A DNA stretch of 64,000 bases. Origin: an uncultured SAR86 cluster bacterium. GTDB lineage: Bacteria > Pseudomonadota > Gammaproteobacteria > Magnimaribacterales > D2472. The position numbers were made by a program, and so were the translations under genes. Below the pieces are notes generated by a model. It made no database searches. It worked only from the letters and a program-made list of their open reading frames with translations, and was not told where the DNA came from. The first letter of the stretch is position 1, and every line of letters begins with the position of its first letter. The stretch covers positions 282,522-346,521 of the forward strand of contig CACKRJ010000001.1 in NCBI GenBank assembly GCA_902602595.1. The letters run 5' to 3'. Shown here piece after piece: positions 45,474 through 53,855 of the stretch.

Positions 45474-45851
45474 TTACAGCAACTCTTCTAAAGGCTCAGA
45501 TACAAAACGATACTTAGCTATCTCGTCACTCTCAAAAAGTATTTCTTCATCATCGCTTATTTGAAGAACTATATCTATATCAAGAGTCCTAGATGAAAAT
45601 TTTGGTGCATTCCTGTCTCTACCAGATTTATCCTCAATGTTTTTTAACATATTATTAAGATCATCAAAGGAAAGTGAAGATACTCCACAAAAAATAAGAT
45701 TTAAGAAATCATCCCCATCAAACCCCTCTGCTTGAGTGGTGTATACCGAGGAGCACTCTGTTTCAGAGAGAATTTCTTTTAATGCAGAAATAGCTAAATC
45801 AAGATTTGATTCTGGATCAATATTACTTCCAAGCGAAAGAAAGTACTTCAT
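45474..45851 (-). CDS. folK: 2-amino-4-hydroxy-6-hydroxymethyldihydropteridine pyrophosphokinase FolK, short form
   Basis: A 125-residue HPPK of folate synthesis, clearly shorter than the usual 155-165. SLGSNIDPESN at the N-terminus, FLNLIFCG mid-protein and the catalytic GRDRNAPKFSSRTLDIDIVL near 88-107 are kept. The C-terminal region that normally carries the HPR...R(A)FVL(A)PL segment is compressed to YRFVSEPLEELL. Active-site residues up to the DID pair are present, so it may still work. Shares one base with folB upstream. Confidence 0.85.
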   Translation of the reverse strand: MKYFLSLGSNIDPESNLDLAISALKEILSETECSSVYTTQAEGFDGDDFLNLIFCGVSSLSFDDLNNMLKNIEDKSGRDRNAPKFSSRTLDIDIVLQISDDEEILFESDEIAKYRFVSEPLEELL

Positions 45852-46198
45852 TATCTATGAATAATAACTCCGACATCCTTGGCATGCCTTAATGCACCTG
45901 GCTTCGAGACTCTTAACTTAAGTGAATTAACTTTATATTTATTCTTAACAAGCTCGGCAATACCTTCTGCCAAAGTTTCTTGCAGTTGAAATTCAGATTC
46001 CTCCACAAACTTAATAACTCCTTTGGTAATTTTTTTATAATCAATAGTATCTTCAATTGCATCTGTTTTTGCAGCTCTCTTGCAATCAAACGCCATCTCA
46101 AGATCAATACTTACTTCTTGACGAACCTCTCGCTCCCACCCAAATATTCCTATGATGGTTTGAACTCTCAGGTCTTTAATATAAATAATATCTTGCAT
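45851..46198 (-). CDS. folB: Dihydroneopterin aldolase FolB
   Basis: A 115-residue T-fold enzyme that cleaves dihydroneopterin in folate synthesis. IIGIFGWEREVRQEV at 15-29 is the typical substrate-binding start, DYKKI is the catalytic-lysine-containing region near 66, and SKPGALRHAKDVGV closes the fold. Usual length is about 120. It follows tsaD after 1 bp and overlaps folK by 1 bp. Confidence 0.93.
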   Translation of the reverse strand: MQDIIYIKDLRVQTIIGIFGWEREVRQEVSIDLEMAFDCKRAAKTDAIEDTIDYKKITKGVIKFVEESEFQLQETLAEGIAELVKNKYKVNSLKLRVSKPGALRHAKDVGVIIHR

Positions 46199-46199
46199 T

Positions 46200-47198
46200 C
46201 TATTGCATCCCCAAAGGCCAACGCGCTCTTACATGCGATTGCATCTGATGTGTTGCCTCATCTGTCTTGAGACTTCCTAGGTATGCAATCATTGCGGCAT
46301 TATCTGTGCAATGTGCAATTGGTGGATATAAAACCTTAATATTTAATGATTTCTGGAGAGTAGAAATTTTTTTTCTAAGCAATTTGTTCGCTGCTACTCC
46401 TCCAGCTAAAATAATTCCCTCTCTACCCGTGTCCGATAAGGCTTTAGATATTTTTTTGACTAGTACCTCTGTAGCTGCTTGTTGAAAAGATGCGCAAATA
46501 TCTGCCTGAACTGCCTTAGTGATCTTATCTAGATCTTGAACAGCATAAAGCACTGAGGTCTTTAAACCACTAAAACTAAAATCATAATCATCGCTATGCA
46601 GCATTGGCTGAGGAAACTTAAATTTTTTAGGATCGCCCTGTTGAGACATCTTTTCTATCTCGGGGCCACCCGGATAACCCAGGCCAATAAGCTTAGCCAC
46701 TTTATCAAAGGCCTCTCCAACAGCATCATCCCTAGATTGACCTAGAATTTCATAATCATTAAAACCCTTTACATCAATAATGAGTGAATGTCCCCCAGAC
46801 ACAAGTAGTGTCAAGAAAGGAAAATCTAATTTGTCTCCGCTAAGAAAAGGAGCCATTAGGTGACCCTCAAGATGATTAACAGGTATTAATGGTTTATTAA
46901 GAGAAAGCGATAGCCCTTGAGCAAAATTTTCACCTATTAATAATGTTCCCAGTAATCCGGGACCCGCTGTATATGCTATTTGATCAATGTTACTTGGGTC
47001 TATATCTCCTAAAGCTTTCTTGTAAATGTGAGTAATTTTTTGACAATGATCCCTAGAAGCAAGTTCTGGTATAACGCCGCCATATTCTCCGTGAAGCTCT
47101 ATCTGAGAATAAACTGCCTCACCAATCAACCCTTTATCAGAATCATAAAGGGCTATGGCAGTTTCATCGCATGATGTTTCAATACCTAAAGTAATCAT
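46200..47198 (-). CDS. tsaD: tRNA N6-adenosine threonylcarbamoyltransferase TsaD
   Basis: A 332-residue enzyme from the ATG at 47198, which starts MITLGIETSCDETA as in all TsaD proteins. An upstream ATG at 47246 would add 16 residues and run into the rpsU promoter. The metal histidines are in HLEGH near 107, SGGHS follows near 130, and the GGVAANKLLRKK loop is near 270. Makes the t6A37 modification with TsaB and TsaE, which are not in the window. Divergent from rpsU as in E. coli. Confidence 0.95.
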   Translation of the reverse strand: MITLGIETSCDETAIALYDSDKGLIGEAVYSQIELHGEYGGVIPELASRDHCQKITHIYKKALGDIDPSNIDQIAYTAGPGLLGTLLIGENFAQGLSLSLNKPLIPVNHLEGHLMAPFLSGDKLDFPFLTLLVSGGHSLIIDVKGFNDYEILGQSRDDAVGEAFDKVAKLIGLGYPGGPEIEKMSQQGDPKKFKFPQPMLHSDDYDFSFSGLKTSVLYAVQDLDKITKAVQADICASFQQAATEVLVKKISKALSDTGREGIILAGGVAANKLLRKKISTLQKSLNIKVLYPPIAHCTDNAAMIAYLGSLKTDEATHQMQSHVRARWPLGMQ

Positions 47199-47208
47199 AA
47201 AAAAGTTT

Positions 47209-47237
47209 TTGCATTCACTCCATAAAAAGAATAAACT
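47209..47237 (+). promoter_or_regulatory. Promoter candidate for rpsU
   Basis: TTGCAT at 47209-47214 and TAAACT at 47232-47237 are exactly 17 bp apart. Transcription would begin near 47244, only about 5 nt before the ATG at 47249, leaving no room for a Shine-Dalgarno. Confidence 0.4.
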
Positions 47238-47248
47238 ACCCAGCAATT

Positions 47249-47467
47249 ATGCCTTCTATAATAATAAAAGATACAGAATACTTCGACGTTGGTCTAAGAA
47301 AATTTAAGCGCGCTTGTGAAAAAGCTGCGATCGTTCCAGAAATCCGCGCTAGAGAATTCTATGAAAAACCAACAGCAGTAAGAAAGAGAAAAATGGCAGC
47401 TGCAATCAAACGAGCACATAAAACTAATAGAAAGTTTAGTTTCTCAAGACAAAGATCCTATCGCTAA
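47249..47467 (+). CDS. rpsU: 30S ribosomal protein S21 (bS21)
   Basis: A 72-residue, very basic ribosomal protein, typical length. The [14 protein letters not shown] and [21 protein letters not shown] segments are diagnostic. bS21 lies near the anti-Shine-Dalgarno end of 16S rRNA. It heads an rpsU-yqeY pair, separated from dnaG-rpoD, which usually follow. No Shine-Dalgarno is visible before its ATG. Confidence 0.96.
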   Translation: MPSIIIKDTEYFDVGLRKFKRACEKAAIVPEIRAREFYEKPTAVRKRKMAAAIKRAHKTNRKFSFSRQRSYR

Positions 47468-47468
47468 T

Positions 47469-47912
47469 TTGTCTCTCTTAGACACCATTAATCAAGATTT
47501 AAAGGCAGCCATGCTGAGCAAGGACGTTGTCACGCGAGATACTTTACGAATGCTAATCTCCGACATTAAAAAATTTGAAATTGATGAAAGGGCTGAGGCT
47601 GATGATGCAAAAATTTCTAATTTAATAAACAAGAATGTAAAACAACGAAGGGACTCGATAGAGCAGTTTAAAAATGGAGGGCGTGACGACCTTGTTGCTA
47701 CTGAACAAAGCCAACTAGATGTAATCCTAAAGTACTTACCAAAGCAATTATCAGAAGAAGAAATTCAGTTACATATCCAAGAAGGAATTGCAGCAGTCTC
47801 TGCCGATGGCATGCAAGATATGGGCAAACTGATGGGTTATCTTAAGCCGCAATTTGAGGGCAAGGCCGATATGTCAGTTGTCAGCAAACTTGTAAAAGAG
47901 CTCTTAAGTTAA
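47469..47912 (+). CDS. GatB/YqeY domain protein
   Basis: A 147-residue protein with the YqeY fold, related to the tRNA-binding tail of GatB. SLLDTINQDLKAAMLSKD at the start, VKQRRDSIEQFKNGGRDDL near 57, and IQEGIAAVSADGMQDMGKLM near 107 are family segments. It uses a TTG start directly after the rpsU stop (1 bp). Precise function unknown; a role in tRNA-dependent amidation is proposed from similarity only. Convergent with the amidohydrolase pair. Confidence 0.88.
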   Translation: MSLLDTINQDLKAAMLSKDVVTRDTLRMLISDIKKFEIDERAEADDAKISNLINKNVKQRRDSIEQFKNGGRDDLVATEQSQLDVILKYLPKQLSEEEIQLHIQEGIAAVSADGMQDMGKLMGYLKPQFEGKADMSVVSKLVKELLS

Positions 47913-47918
47913 TCAAGC

Positions 47919-49163
47919 TTAATGTTTATATGAAGAAGGCTTATCTTCTTTATTCATATACCTTTCAGTCAATTTAGAAGATCGTGAACTTAAATCTTGT
48001 AACTGCCCCTCTATCATTATAATCTTAGGAAAAGAAGCAGGCTCTAATGGATCTCCGTCCCAAACAATAACATCAGCTAATTTCCCAGGCTCAATTGATC
48101 CTCTGTTATCAAGATTAAACGTTTGAGCTACTGTCTGTGTCATTCCCTTGATTGCAGTTTCATATGACATTCCATGAGCAACTGCATTTCCTGATCCCTG
48201 TCGCATAAGATGGTAATTATGGCTTCTTTGAGTGCTAAACATAATTGGTATCCCTGCTTGATCGAGCATCCTTCCAAGATCCAAACTCGAACCCAGCTCA
48301 TCAAATGAATTAGGGATATTGTCCATGGGATCAATAATCACAGGGGTATTGCTTGCCTTTATTTGATCTAAAACCATGGGAGCTTCTTCAATGCTAACTA
48401 AGACTAGATTCAAACCATATTTTTGCTTCATGGCTAATGCTTGCAAAATATCCACTGCTCTATTTGTCTCTATGACAAGCGGCATATCATCATTAACTAC
48501 TTTCCCTAATGCAATAATATCTTGAGCTTGAAGCTCTAACTGATCAGCAATATTAAGATCTAAAATATCTTCAATCGTCATGCTGTTTACCATTTTTCCT
48601 ATGTCTAATAATGACTCAAGAAGCGATAAAGTTTCAGCACGAGAGCCATATGAGGCTCCGAGCCTTCCAAACATAGCTATATCTTTGGATCCCTTGATTT
48701 CAAGACTTCCATCTAAAATAAAATGAGAGCCTAGTCCAAAAATTGGGAAAGATGTTTCACTTGGGGTGCTGATTGCACTAGTGACTCCATTACTTCTATT
48801 CCATGGAATTCCAGTGGAGTGGGGATTAAAGGCATTGAAAATACTAAAGCCAGCACTCAAAAGCTCTGACTCATCATCACGAGTCACATCTAAAGAATTA
48901 ATTTCAACTATTCCTAAATTGCTCATAGGTGAAATCAAACCAGGAGTAACAGGCAGCCCATTAACCTCAATCACTTGAGTATTGCCATCAATAATTAAAT
49001 TATTGCCTACATCAACAATAGTGTTATCAGAAATCAGGATATCTTGGATGATTCCAGCTCCGCCATTTCCGGAGTGCACCAACCCACCTTTTAACAAAAT
49101 TGTTTCAGCTGAGATAGAAGCTATAAGAATAAGTAAAAATAATGATGTAAATAATCTTTTCAT
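47919..49163 (-). CDS. Exported amidohydrolase-like protein with degenerate first metal motif
   Basis: A 414-residue protein with a cleavable signal peptide (about 1-19) and an amidohydrolase fold, recognised by ILISDNTIVDVG, VTPGLI near 72-77 and the closing GSIEPGKLADVIVWDGDP near 375. The HxH that binds the first metal in this superfamily should follow VTPGLI, but the residues there are SPMSN (78-82), with Met and Asn in the histidine positions. It may be a non-catalytic partner. It follows the other amidohydrolase by 1 bp, so the two probably act together in the periplasm. Confidence 0.82.
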   Translation of the reverse strand: MKRLFTSLFLLILIASISAETILLKGGLVHSGNGGAGIIQDILISDNTIVDVGNNLIIDGNTQVIEVNGLPVTPGLISPMSNLGIVEINSLDVTRDDESELLSAGFSIFNAFNPHSTGIPWNRSNGVTSAISTPSETSFPIFGLGSHFILDGSLEIKGSKDIAMFGRLGASYGSRAETLSLLESLLDIGKMVNSMTIEDILDLNIADQLELQAQDIIALGKVVNDDMPLVIETNRAVDILQALAMKQKYGLNLVLVSIEEAPMVLDQIKASNTPVIIDPMDNIPNSFDELGSSLDLGRMLDQAGIPIMFSTQRSHNYHLMRQGSGNAVAHGMSYETAIKGMTQTVAQTFNLDNRGSIEPGKLADVIVWDGDPLEPASFPKIIMIEGQLQDLSSRSSKLTERYMNKEDKPSSYKH

Positions 49164-49164
49164 A

Positions 49165-50574
49165 CTATTGCGCCCTATTAGCTTGAGGTTGAATAATTCC
49201 TAAATCAAAATCAGTGATTGGTTGAATTTTAGGATTATCCATATCGAATGCCAAAGCACCATCTACTAAAACTTTCTCTGCTCTGGAGTAAACACTAAAG
49301 GGGTTGCCACTCCAGAGAACTACATCAGCATCTTTACCAATTTCTATAGTGCCTGTTTGATCTAGTATTCCCGCTGCTTTAGCGGGGTTGCTTGTAATCC
49401 AGCGCATGGCATGAGCTCTAGAAATCTCATAACCTGCTCTATTACCTGCAGCCATTGCCTTGGCTGCTTCTTGATTGAGATGCTGGATTCCCACGGGATC
49501 ATCTGAGTGGACTATCGCACACCCGGTTCCATTTTTGGCTTGATCAATGATTGCTACATTTGCTTGAACCATGTCATATGCTTCATGCTTGAAACCCCAC
49601 CAATCCGCCCATAAAGCAGCACAGATTTCTTCGTCTGCTAAAAGGTCAGCTATCTTATATGCTTCAACGGCATGATGAAAAGCAGTAATTTTATAATTGA
49701 ACTCTTTTGACAACTCTATCATCATTGCCATTTCCTCAGCCCGATAACAATGATTTTGAATAAGAATCTCTCCATTTAAGACCCCCATTAGAGTATCCAT
49801 GGCTAAATCTCTTGTAGGTCTTCTATCAGAGTTTCTTTCATTCATCCCATCTGTGTATTCAACGGCTTCTATCCAGGCACTGCGGTAACCAGCCATGTTA
49901 CCCATTCTCGTTGAGGGAGCCTGCCTGCGGTTACCATAAACTCTTTTAGGATTCTCACCACAAGCCATCTTGAGTGAATGTGGAGCATCTGGAAATTTCA
50001 TTGCTTGAACAGTATTTTGAGAAACGTTTTTAAATGTTGCCCCTCTGCCACCAAATAGATTTGCTGATCCCGGTAATACGTGGAAGGCAGTTACTCCCCC
50101 TTTTAATGCAAGAGCAAATTGAGGGTCTTGAGTCCACAGTGAATGCTCGGCCCAAACTTCAGCTGTAACTGGAGAAGTTGCCTCATTTCCATCAGAACTA
50201 GTAGAAACTCCAGGAGCAGAATAGACTCCCATGTGAGAGTGAATATCTATAATGCCAGGAGTGATCCATTTATCAGTTGCATCTATAACCATGACGCCAG
50301 GAGCTGTTATAGATTCCCCAATTTCTATAATTTTTCCGTCTGAAAGCAATAAATCATAATTTAGAAATTCTCCTCCCAAGCCATCATAAATATTAGCTGA
50401 CCTAAAAAGCATTGGTTCAGAATTCATTGGAGCATAGGTTGAAGCAAATGCATTATCAATCCCTGGATTAATTGAGTCTGATTCAGAATCTCCAAATGAA
50501 AGATCGACATTAAAACTTTCAGAGCAACCTATGAATGTTAAAAGCAATATAGATAAAAGAACTTTATTTTTCAT
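49165..50574 (-). CDS. Amidohydrolase family lipoprotein
   Basis: A 469-residue protein with a lipoprotein signal (FIGC, lipidated C17) and an intact amidohydrolase core. ITPGIIDIHSHMG gives metal ligands H112 and H114, QNHCYR and FHHAVEAYK supply later histidines, and IVHSDDPVGI near 350 gives the catalytic aspartate. The end GTIEIGKDADVVLWSGNP is typical. Cell-envelope hydrolase, perhaps a dipeptidase- or imidazolonepropionase-like enzyme; substrate not determinable. GAGG lies about 10 nt before the ATG. First gene of the pair with the degenerate homologue. Confidence 0.85.
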   Translation of the reverse strand: MKNKVLLSILLLTFIGCSESFNVDLSFGDSESDSINPGIDNAFASTYAPMNSEPMLFRSANIYDGLGGEFLNYDLLLSDGKIIEIGESITAPGVMVIDATDKWITPGIIDIHSHMGVYSAPGVSTSSDGNEATSPVTAEVWAEHSLWTQDPQFALALKGGVTAFHVLPGSANLFGGRGATFKNVSQNTVQAMKFPDAPHSLKMACGENPKRVYGNRRQAPSTRMGNMAGYRSAWIEAVEYTDGMNERNSDRRPTRDLAMDTLMGVLNGEILIQNHCYRAEEMAMMIELSKEFNYKITAFHHAVEAYKIADLLADEEICAALWADWWGFKHEAYDMVQANVAIIDQAKNGTGCAIVHSDDPVGIQHLNQEAAKAMAAGNRAGYEISRAHAMRWITSNPAKAAGILDQTGTIEIGKDADVVLWSGNPFSVYSRAEKVLVDGALAFDMDNPKIQPITDFDLGIIQPQANRAQ

Positions 50575-50617
50575 AATAGATTTTCCTCTATAAAGATTAT
50601 AGGGCCATTTAAAGAGA

Positions 50618-50623
50618 TATAAT
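50618..50623 (+). promoter_or_regulatory. Putative -10 box of a leaderless promoter for rph
   Basis: A perfect TATAAT ends 6 nt before the ATG at 50630. AAAGAG at 50611-50616 is 13 nt from the ATG, too far for a good Shine-Dalgarno and inside the promoter. No clear -35. Confidence 0.5.
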
Positions 50624-50629
50624 ATTTAT

Positions 50630-51334
50630 ATGACAAGAAAAAATAACAGACAAAATAACGAAATGAGATCCATAGAAATAGAGACCGGGGTCAACAAACA
50701 TGCCGAAGGCTCTGCTTTAATAAAATTTGGAGATACTCATGTAATTTGTACTGCGAGCATTGAAAATAATGTCCCAAGATGGATGAGAGGATCAAACGAA
50801 GGCTGGATAACAGCCGAGTACGGCATGCTACCACGATCAACACACGAAAGAATGAACAGAGAAGCTGCAAAAGGAAAACAGAGTGGAAGAACCATGGAAA
50901 TTCAAAGATTAATTGGTAGATCATTAAGACAAGCTGTTGACCTAAAGTACTTTAAAGATAAAACAATAAACATTGATTGCGATGTGATTCAGGCAGATGG
51001 AGGAACAAGAACTGCGTCTATCTCAGGTGCATGTGTTGCTTTGTTTCAAGCTATAAAAGACTCTCATGATGACCATAGAGCAATCAAGGAATTTGTTGCC
51101 GCAGTTTCAATTGGACTAAATGATGGAACTCCCCTTTTAGATTTAGATTACGAAGAAGATAGTTCTGCAGATACTGATCTTAATATTGTGATGACTGAGA
51201 AAGGCGGGATCATAGAGATCCAAGGAACTGCTGAAAAACATCCTTTCACAAAAGAACAACTTGATGAAATGATTGATTCAGCATCAATAGGAATCGCAGA
51301 AATAGTTAATATCCAAAAATCGTGTCTGAGCTAA
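50630..51334 (+). CDS. rph: Ribonuclease PH
   Basis: A 234-residue phosphate-dependent 3'-5' exoribonuclease that trims tRNA 3' ends. The typical N-terminus [28 protein letters not shown], the substrate arginines in [19 protein letters not shown] near 65, and the phosphate-site segment [18 protein letters not shown] near 117 are present. Normal length. Followed by pyrE with a 13-bp overlap, the same order as in E. coli. Confidence 0.95.
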   Translation: MTRKNNRQNNEMRSIEIETGVNKHAEGSALIKFGDTHVICTASIENNVPRWMRGSNEGWITAEYGMLPRSTHERMNREAAKGKQSGRTMEIQRLIGRSLRQAVDLKYFKDKTINIDCDVIQADGGTRTASISGACVALFQAIKDSHDDHRAIKEFVAAVSIGLNDGTPLLDLDYEEDSSADTDLNIVMTEKGGIIEIQGTAEKHPFTKEQLDEMIDSASIGIAEIVNIQKSCLS

Positions 51335-51969
51335 AAGATTTTCAAAAAACCTTCATCGAATTGGCGTTAGAATCAAATGCACTAGAGTTTGGAGAGTTTA
51401 TTTTAAAATCTGGTCGATCAAGTCCATATTTTTTTAATGCTGCAAAAATGCTCAGTGGTTGCGATCTCTACAAATTAGCAAATTGCTATGTAGATGCTAT
51501 TGAAGAAGCTGATTTAGTATTTGATTGTTTGTATGGTCCTGCTTACAAAGGTATTTTTCTAGGTTCAATTGTTGCAATGATCTATAGCCAAAGAGGTACT
51601 CCATGCCCAGTTTCTTTTAATCGAAAAGAAATTAAAGATCATGGTGAGGGTGGCAACATTATTGGGGCCAATCCATCTGGTAATGTCTTAATCATTGATG
51701 ATGTTTTGTCTGCAGGGACTGCTGCTAAAGAGTCTATAGAAACTATTAAAAGTCTCCATGCGATACCAAAATTATTTGTTGTTGGATTGGATAGACAAGA
51801 AAAAGGGAATGGAGAGCTTTCTGCAAAAGAAGAACTTGAAAATAATTTTAATATAGCTGTCACATCAATAATTGATTTGGATGCTCTAATAAGATTCTCT
51901 AACAATAATAAAAATTTTAACTCTTACGTTTCGCTATTAGAAAAATATAGAGATAGTTGGGGCGCATAA
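51322..51969 (+). CDS. pyrE: Orotate phosphoribosyltransferase PyrE
   Basis: A 215-residue enzyme of UMP synthesis. [14 protein letters not shown] near 29, [13 protein letters not shown] near 94 for the catalytic loop, and the PRPP motif [13 protein letters not shown] near 120 are complete. GTG start inside the end of rph. Its stop shares a base with the ribE start. pyrB lies 0.6 kb away on the other strand. Confidence 0.95.
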   Translation: MSELKDFQKTFIELALESNALEFGEFILKSGRSSPYFFNAAKMLSGCDLYKLANCYVDAIEEADLVFDCLYGPAYKGIFLGSIVAMIYSQRGTPCPVSFNRKEIKDHGEGGNIIGANPSGNVLIIDDVLSAGTAAKESIETIKSLHAIPKLFVVGLDRQEKGNGELSAKEELENNFNIAVTSIIDLDALIRFSNNNKNFNSYVSLLEKYRDSWGA

Positions 51970-52580
51970 TGTTTACTGGAATCGTTACTGGAAAAGGGCA
52001 AATCCAAAAAATTATTTTTAATAAAGATTACACAACGATAATAATCAAAGCGCCGAAAGGTTTTTCTAAAAATTTATCCAAAGGAGCCAGTGTAGCTGTC
52101 AATGGAGTGTGTCTTACTATTAAAAAAGGCAAAACTGATAATTTAGAGTTTGATGTAATACAAGAGACCTTGGATAAAACAAATTTAAAAAATATTACTA
52201 GATTAAGCATGGTTAACTTAGAACGCTCCATGACTGCAAAAACAGAAATTGGTGGACACTTTGTCTCTGGTCATATTCATGGAACTGGAGAAGTCCTTAA
52301 AATAATTGATAGGAAAGATACAAAGGATCTTCAAATTAAAATTCCTTCAAGCCTAAGAGAATACTTCTTTTATAAAGGTTATGTAGCCCTAAATGGATGC
52401 AGCCTAACAATTGGCAAAGTCCTTAAGTCATCTTTTTATATTCATCTTATTCCCGAAACAGTTTCAATAACTACTTTTAAAGATATAAAAAAGGGAGACT
52501 CCATTAATATTGAAGTTGAGCAAACAACCATTAATACTGTTGAGACAGTTAAGAGAGTTATGCTTGAGAAAAAAGCTTAG
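51969..52580 (+). CDS. ribE: Riboflavin synthase alpha subunit RibE
   Basis: A 203-residue protein from the ATG at 51969, where all family members begin MFTGIV; a start at 51957 would add four unlikely residues. Two lumazine-binding repeats are seen, with GVCLT in the first half and GHFVSGHIHGTG plus GCSLT in the second. It dismutates dimethyl-ribityllumazine to riboflavin. No FMN riboswitch precedes it, since it is embedded after pyrE. Overlaps pyrB tail to tail by 23 bp. Confidence 0.94.
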   Translation: MFTGIVTGKGQIQKIIFNKDYTTIIIKAPKGFSKNLSKGASVAVNGVCLTIKKGKTDNLEFDVIQETLDKTNLKNITRLSMVNLERSMTAKTEIGGHFVSGHIHGTGEVLKIIDRKDTKDLQIKIPSSLREYFFYKGYVALNGCSLTIGKVLKSSFYIHLIPETVSITTFKDIKKGDSINIEVEQTTINTVETVKRVMLEKKA

Positions 52581-53472
52581 TTAAAACTGCCATTCTCATA
52601 CCAACACCATTGAATATTTGATTTCTAATTTTGCAATTTTCTAACTCGCTTGCTTCTTTGCTTAATTCGATTCCAAAGTTTACTGGTCCAGGATGAAGCA
52701 AAATCATTTCAGGATCAGCCACTTGCAGTGAATCAACATTTATCTGATACCTATCAATGTAATCTTTTGCTTCGATGGAAAGTTTTTCTGACAGCCTCTC
52801 ATTTTGAATCCTCAAGGCCATAACAATATCTGCATCCTGTAATGCCATTTCTAACTCAGATTCAAAATTGCCAATGGGACTATCTATAAAATTTTTGCAT
52901 AGATCAGGATGGCCGCAAAAGGTTATGCTTTTATAACCCACTATTTGAATTCCCTCTATGAATGAACTTACCACTCTTGAATGGTCTAGATCTCCAACTA
53001 TAGCAATGTTTAGGTTATCAAATTTTTCTTTTGATTCTCTAATGGTCATTAAGTCTATTAACGTTTGGGTTGGATGAGAAAATGAACCCTCTCCTGCATT
53101 AATGAATTGCATGTTGGAAAAATTTTTTACAAAGTCATGAATAATAGATTCAGTGTGACGTAAAATGCATAAATCGATTCCCATCATCTCCATGGCCTCA
53201 AGAGTATCCTCAAGAGTTTCACCTTTGTTCATTGAGGAATTAGATAAATCAAAATCTATAAATTTTGCTCCCAAGTTATGAGCTGCGATTTCAAAAGATA
53301 ACTTAGTTCTGGTGCTAGGCTCACAGAACATCGAAACAATTTTTTTATCAGGAAATAAATTTTCATTACGATAATCCAGTAAATTCTCAGATTTAAAATT
53401 ATTTGCAAGCTCTATTAAATCAAGGATATCTTTTTTAGTAAGATCAGCGAGGTTAATTAAGTTCCTAGACAT
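52558..53472 (-). CDS. pyrB: Aspartate carbamoyltransferase catalytic subunit PyrB
   Basis: A 304-residue transcarbamoylase. The carbamoyl-phosphate loop CEPSTRTKLSFE near 50, the HPTQTLID motif near 132 and LLHPGPVNFGIEL near 265 are visible. The class with HPGPxNRGxE normally has an Arg where this protein has Phe, a small departure. No pyrI regulatory gene nearby, so it is likely unregulated by CTP, or pairs with a dihydroorotase-like subunit elsewhere. Shares one base with the stop of ridA. Confidence 0.93.
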   Translation of the reverse strand: MSRNLINLADLTKKDILDLIELANNFKSENLLDYRNENLFPDKKIVSMFCEPSTRTKLSFEIAAHNLGAKFIDFDLSNSSMNKGETLEDTLEAMEMMGIDLCILRHTESIIHDFVKNFSNMQFINAGEGSFSHPTQTLIDLMTIRESKEKFDNLNIAIVGDLDHSRVVSSFIEGIQIVGYKSITFCGHPDLCKNFIDSPIGNFESELEMALQDADIVMALRIQNERLSEKLSIEAKDYIDRYQINVDSLQVADPEMILLHPGPVNFGIELSKEASELENCKIRNQIFNGVGMRMAVLTKLFSQA

Positions 53473-53855
53473 TAAACCTCAATTGATAAAATGGCATCCA
53501 TTTCAATATCTACCCCTTTTGGTAATTTTGAAATCTCTACAGTTGCTCTGGCTGGAAATGGTTCAGAGAATCTTTTGCTCATAATCTCATTGACTGCATC
53601 AAATTTTGCTAGATCAGTTAAGTAAATTGTTAATTTAAGAATATTATCTAAGCCGCCGCCTGCCTCCTTGCAGATTTCTTCTAAGTTATCTATAACTTGC
53701 GATGCCTGATCGCTAAAAGAATTGTTATTTAATTCTCCTGAAGTTGGAATGAGTGGTATTTGTCCTGATATAAAAACTACATCCCCCCATTGAATTGCTT
53801 GAGAGTAGGGTCCTATTGCCGCTGGGGCATTACTTGTAAAAATTGGTTTTTTCAT
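53472..53855 (-). CDS. ridA: RidA/YjgF/UK114 family enamine/imine deaminase
   Basis: A 127-residue protein from the ATG at 53855 (MKKPIFTSNAPAAIGPYSQ is the usual start); eight extra residues from 53879 are unlikely. Key motifs are GPYSQA near 15, the central trimer-interface GGGLDNI and the active-site arginine in FPARATVEI near 100. RidA removes toxic 2-aminoacrylate and related enamines. It overlaps the end of spoT by about 26 bp, as often seen in gammaproteobacteria. Confidence 0.92.
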   Translation of the reverse strand: MKKPIFTSNAPAAIGPYSQAIQWGDVVFISGQIPLIPTSGELNNNSFSDQASQVIDNLEEICKEAGGGLDNILKLTIYLTDLAKFDAVNEIMSKRFSEPFPARATVEISKLPKGVDIEMDAILSIEV

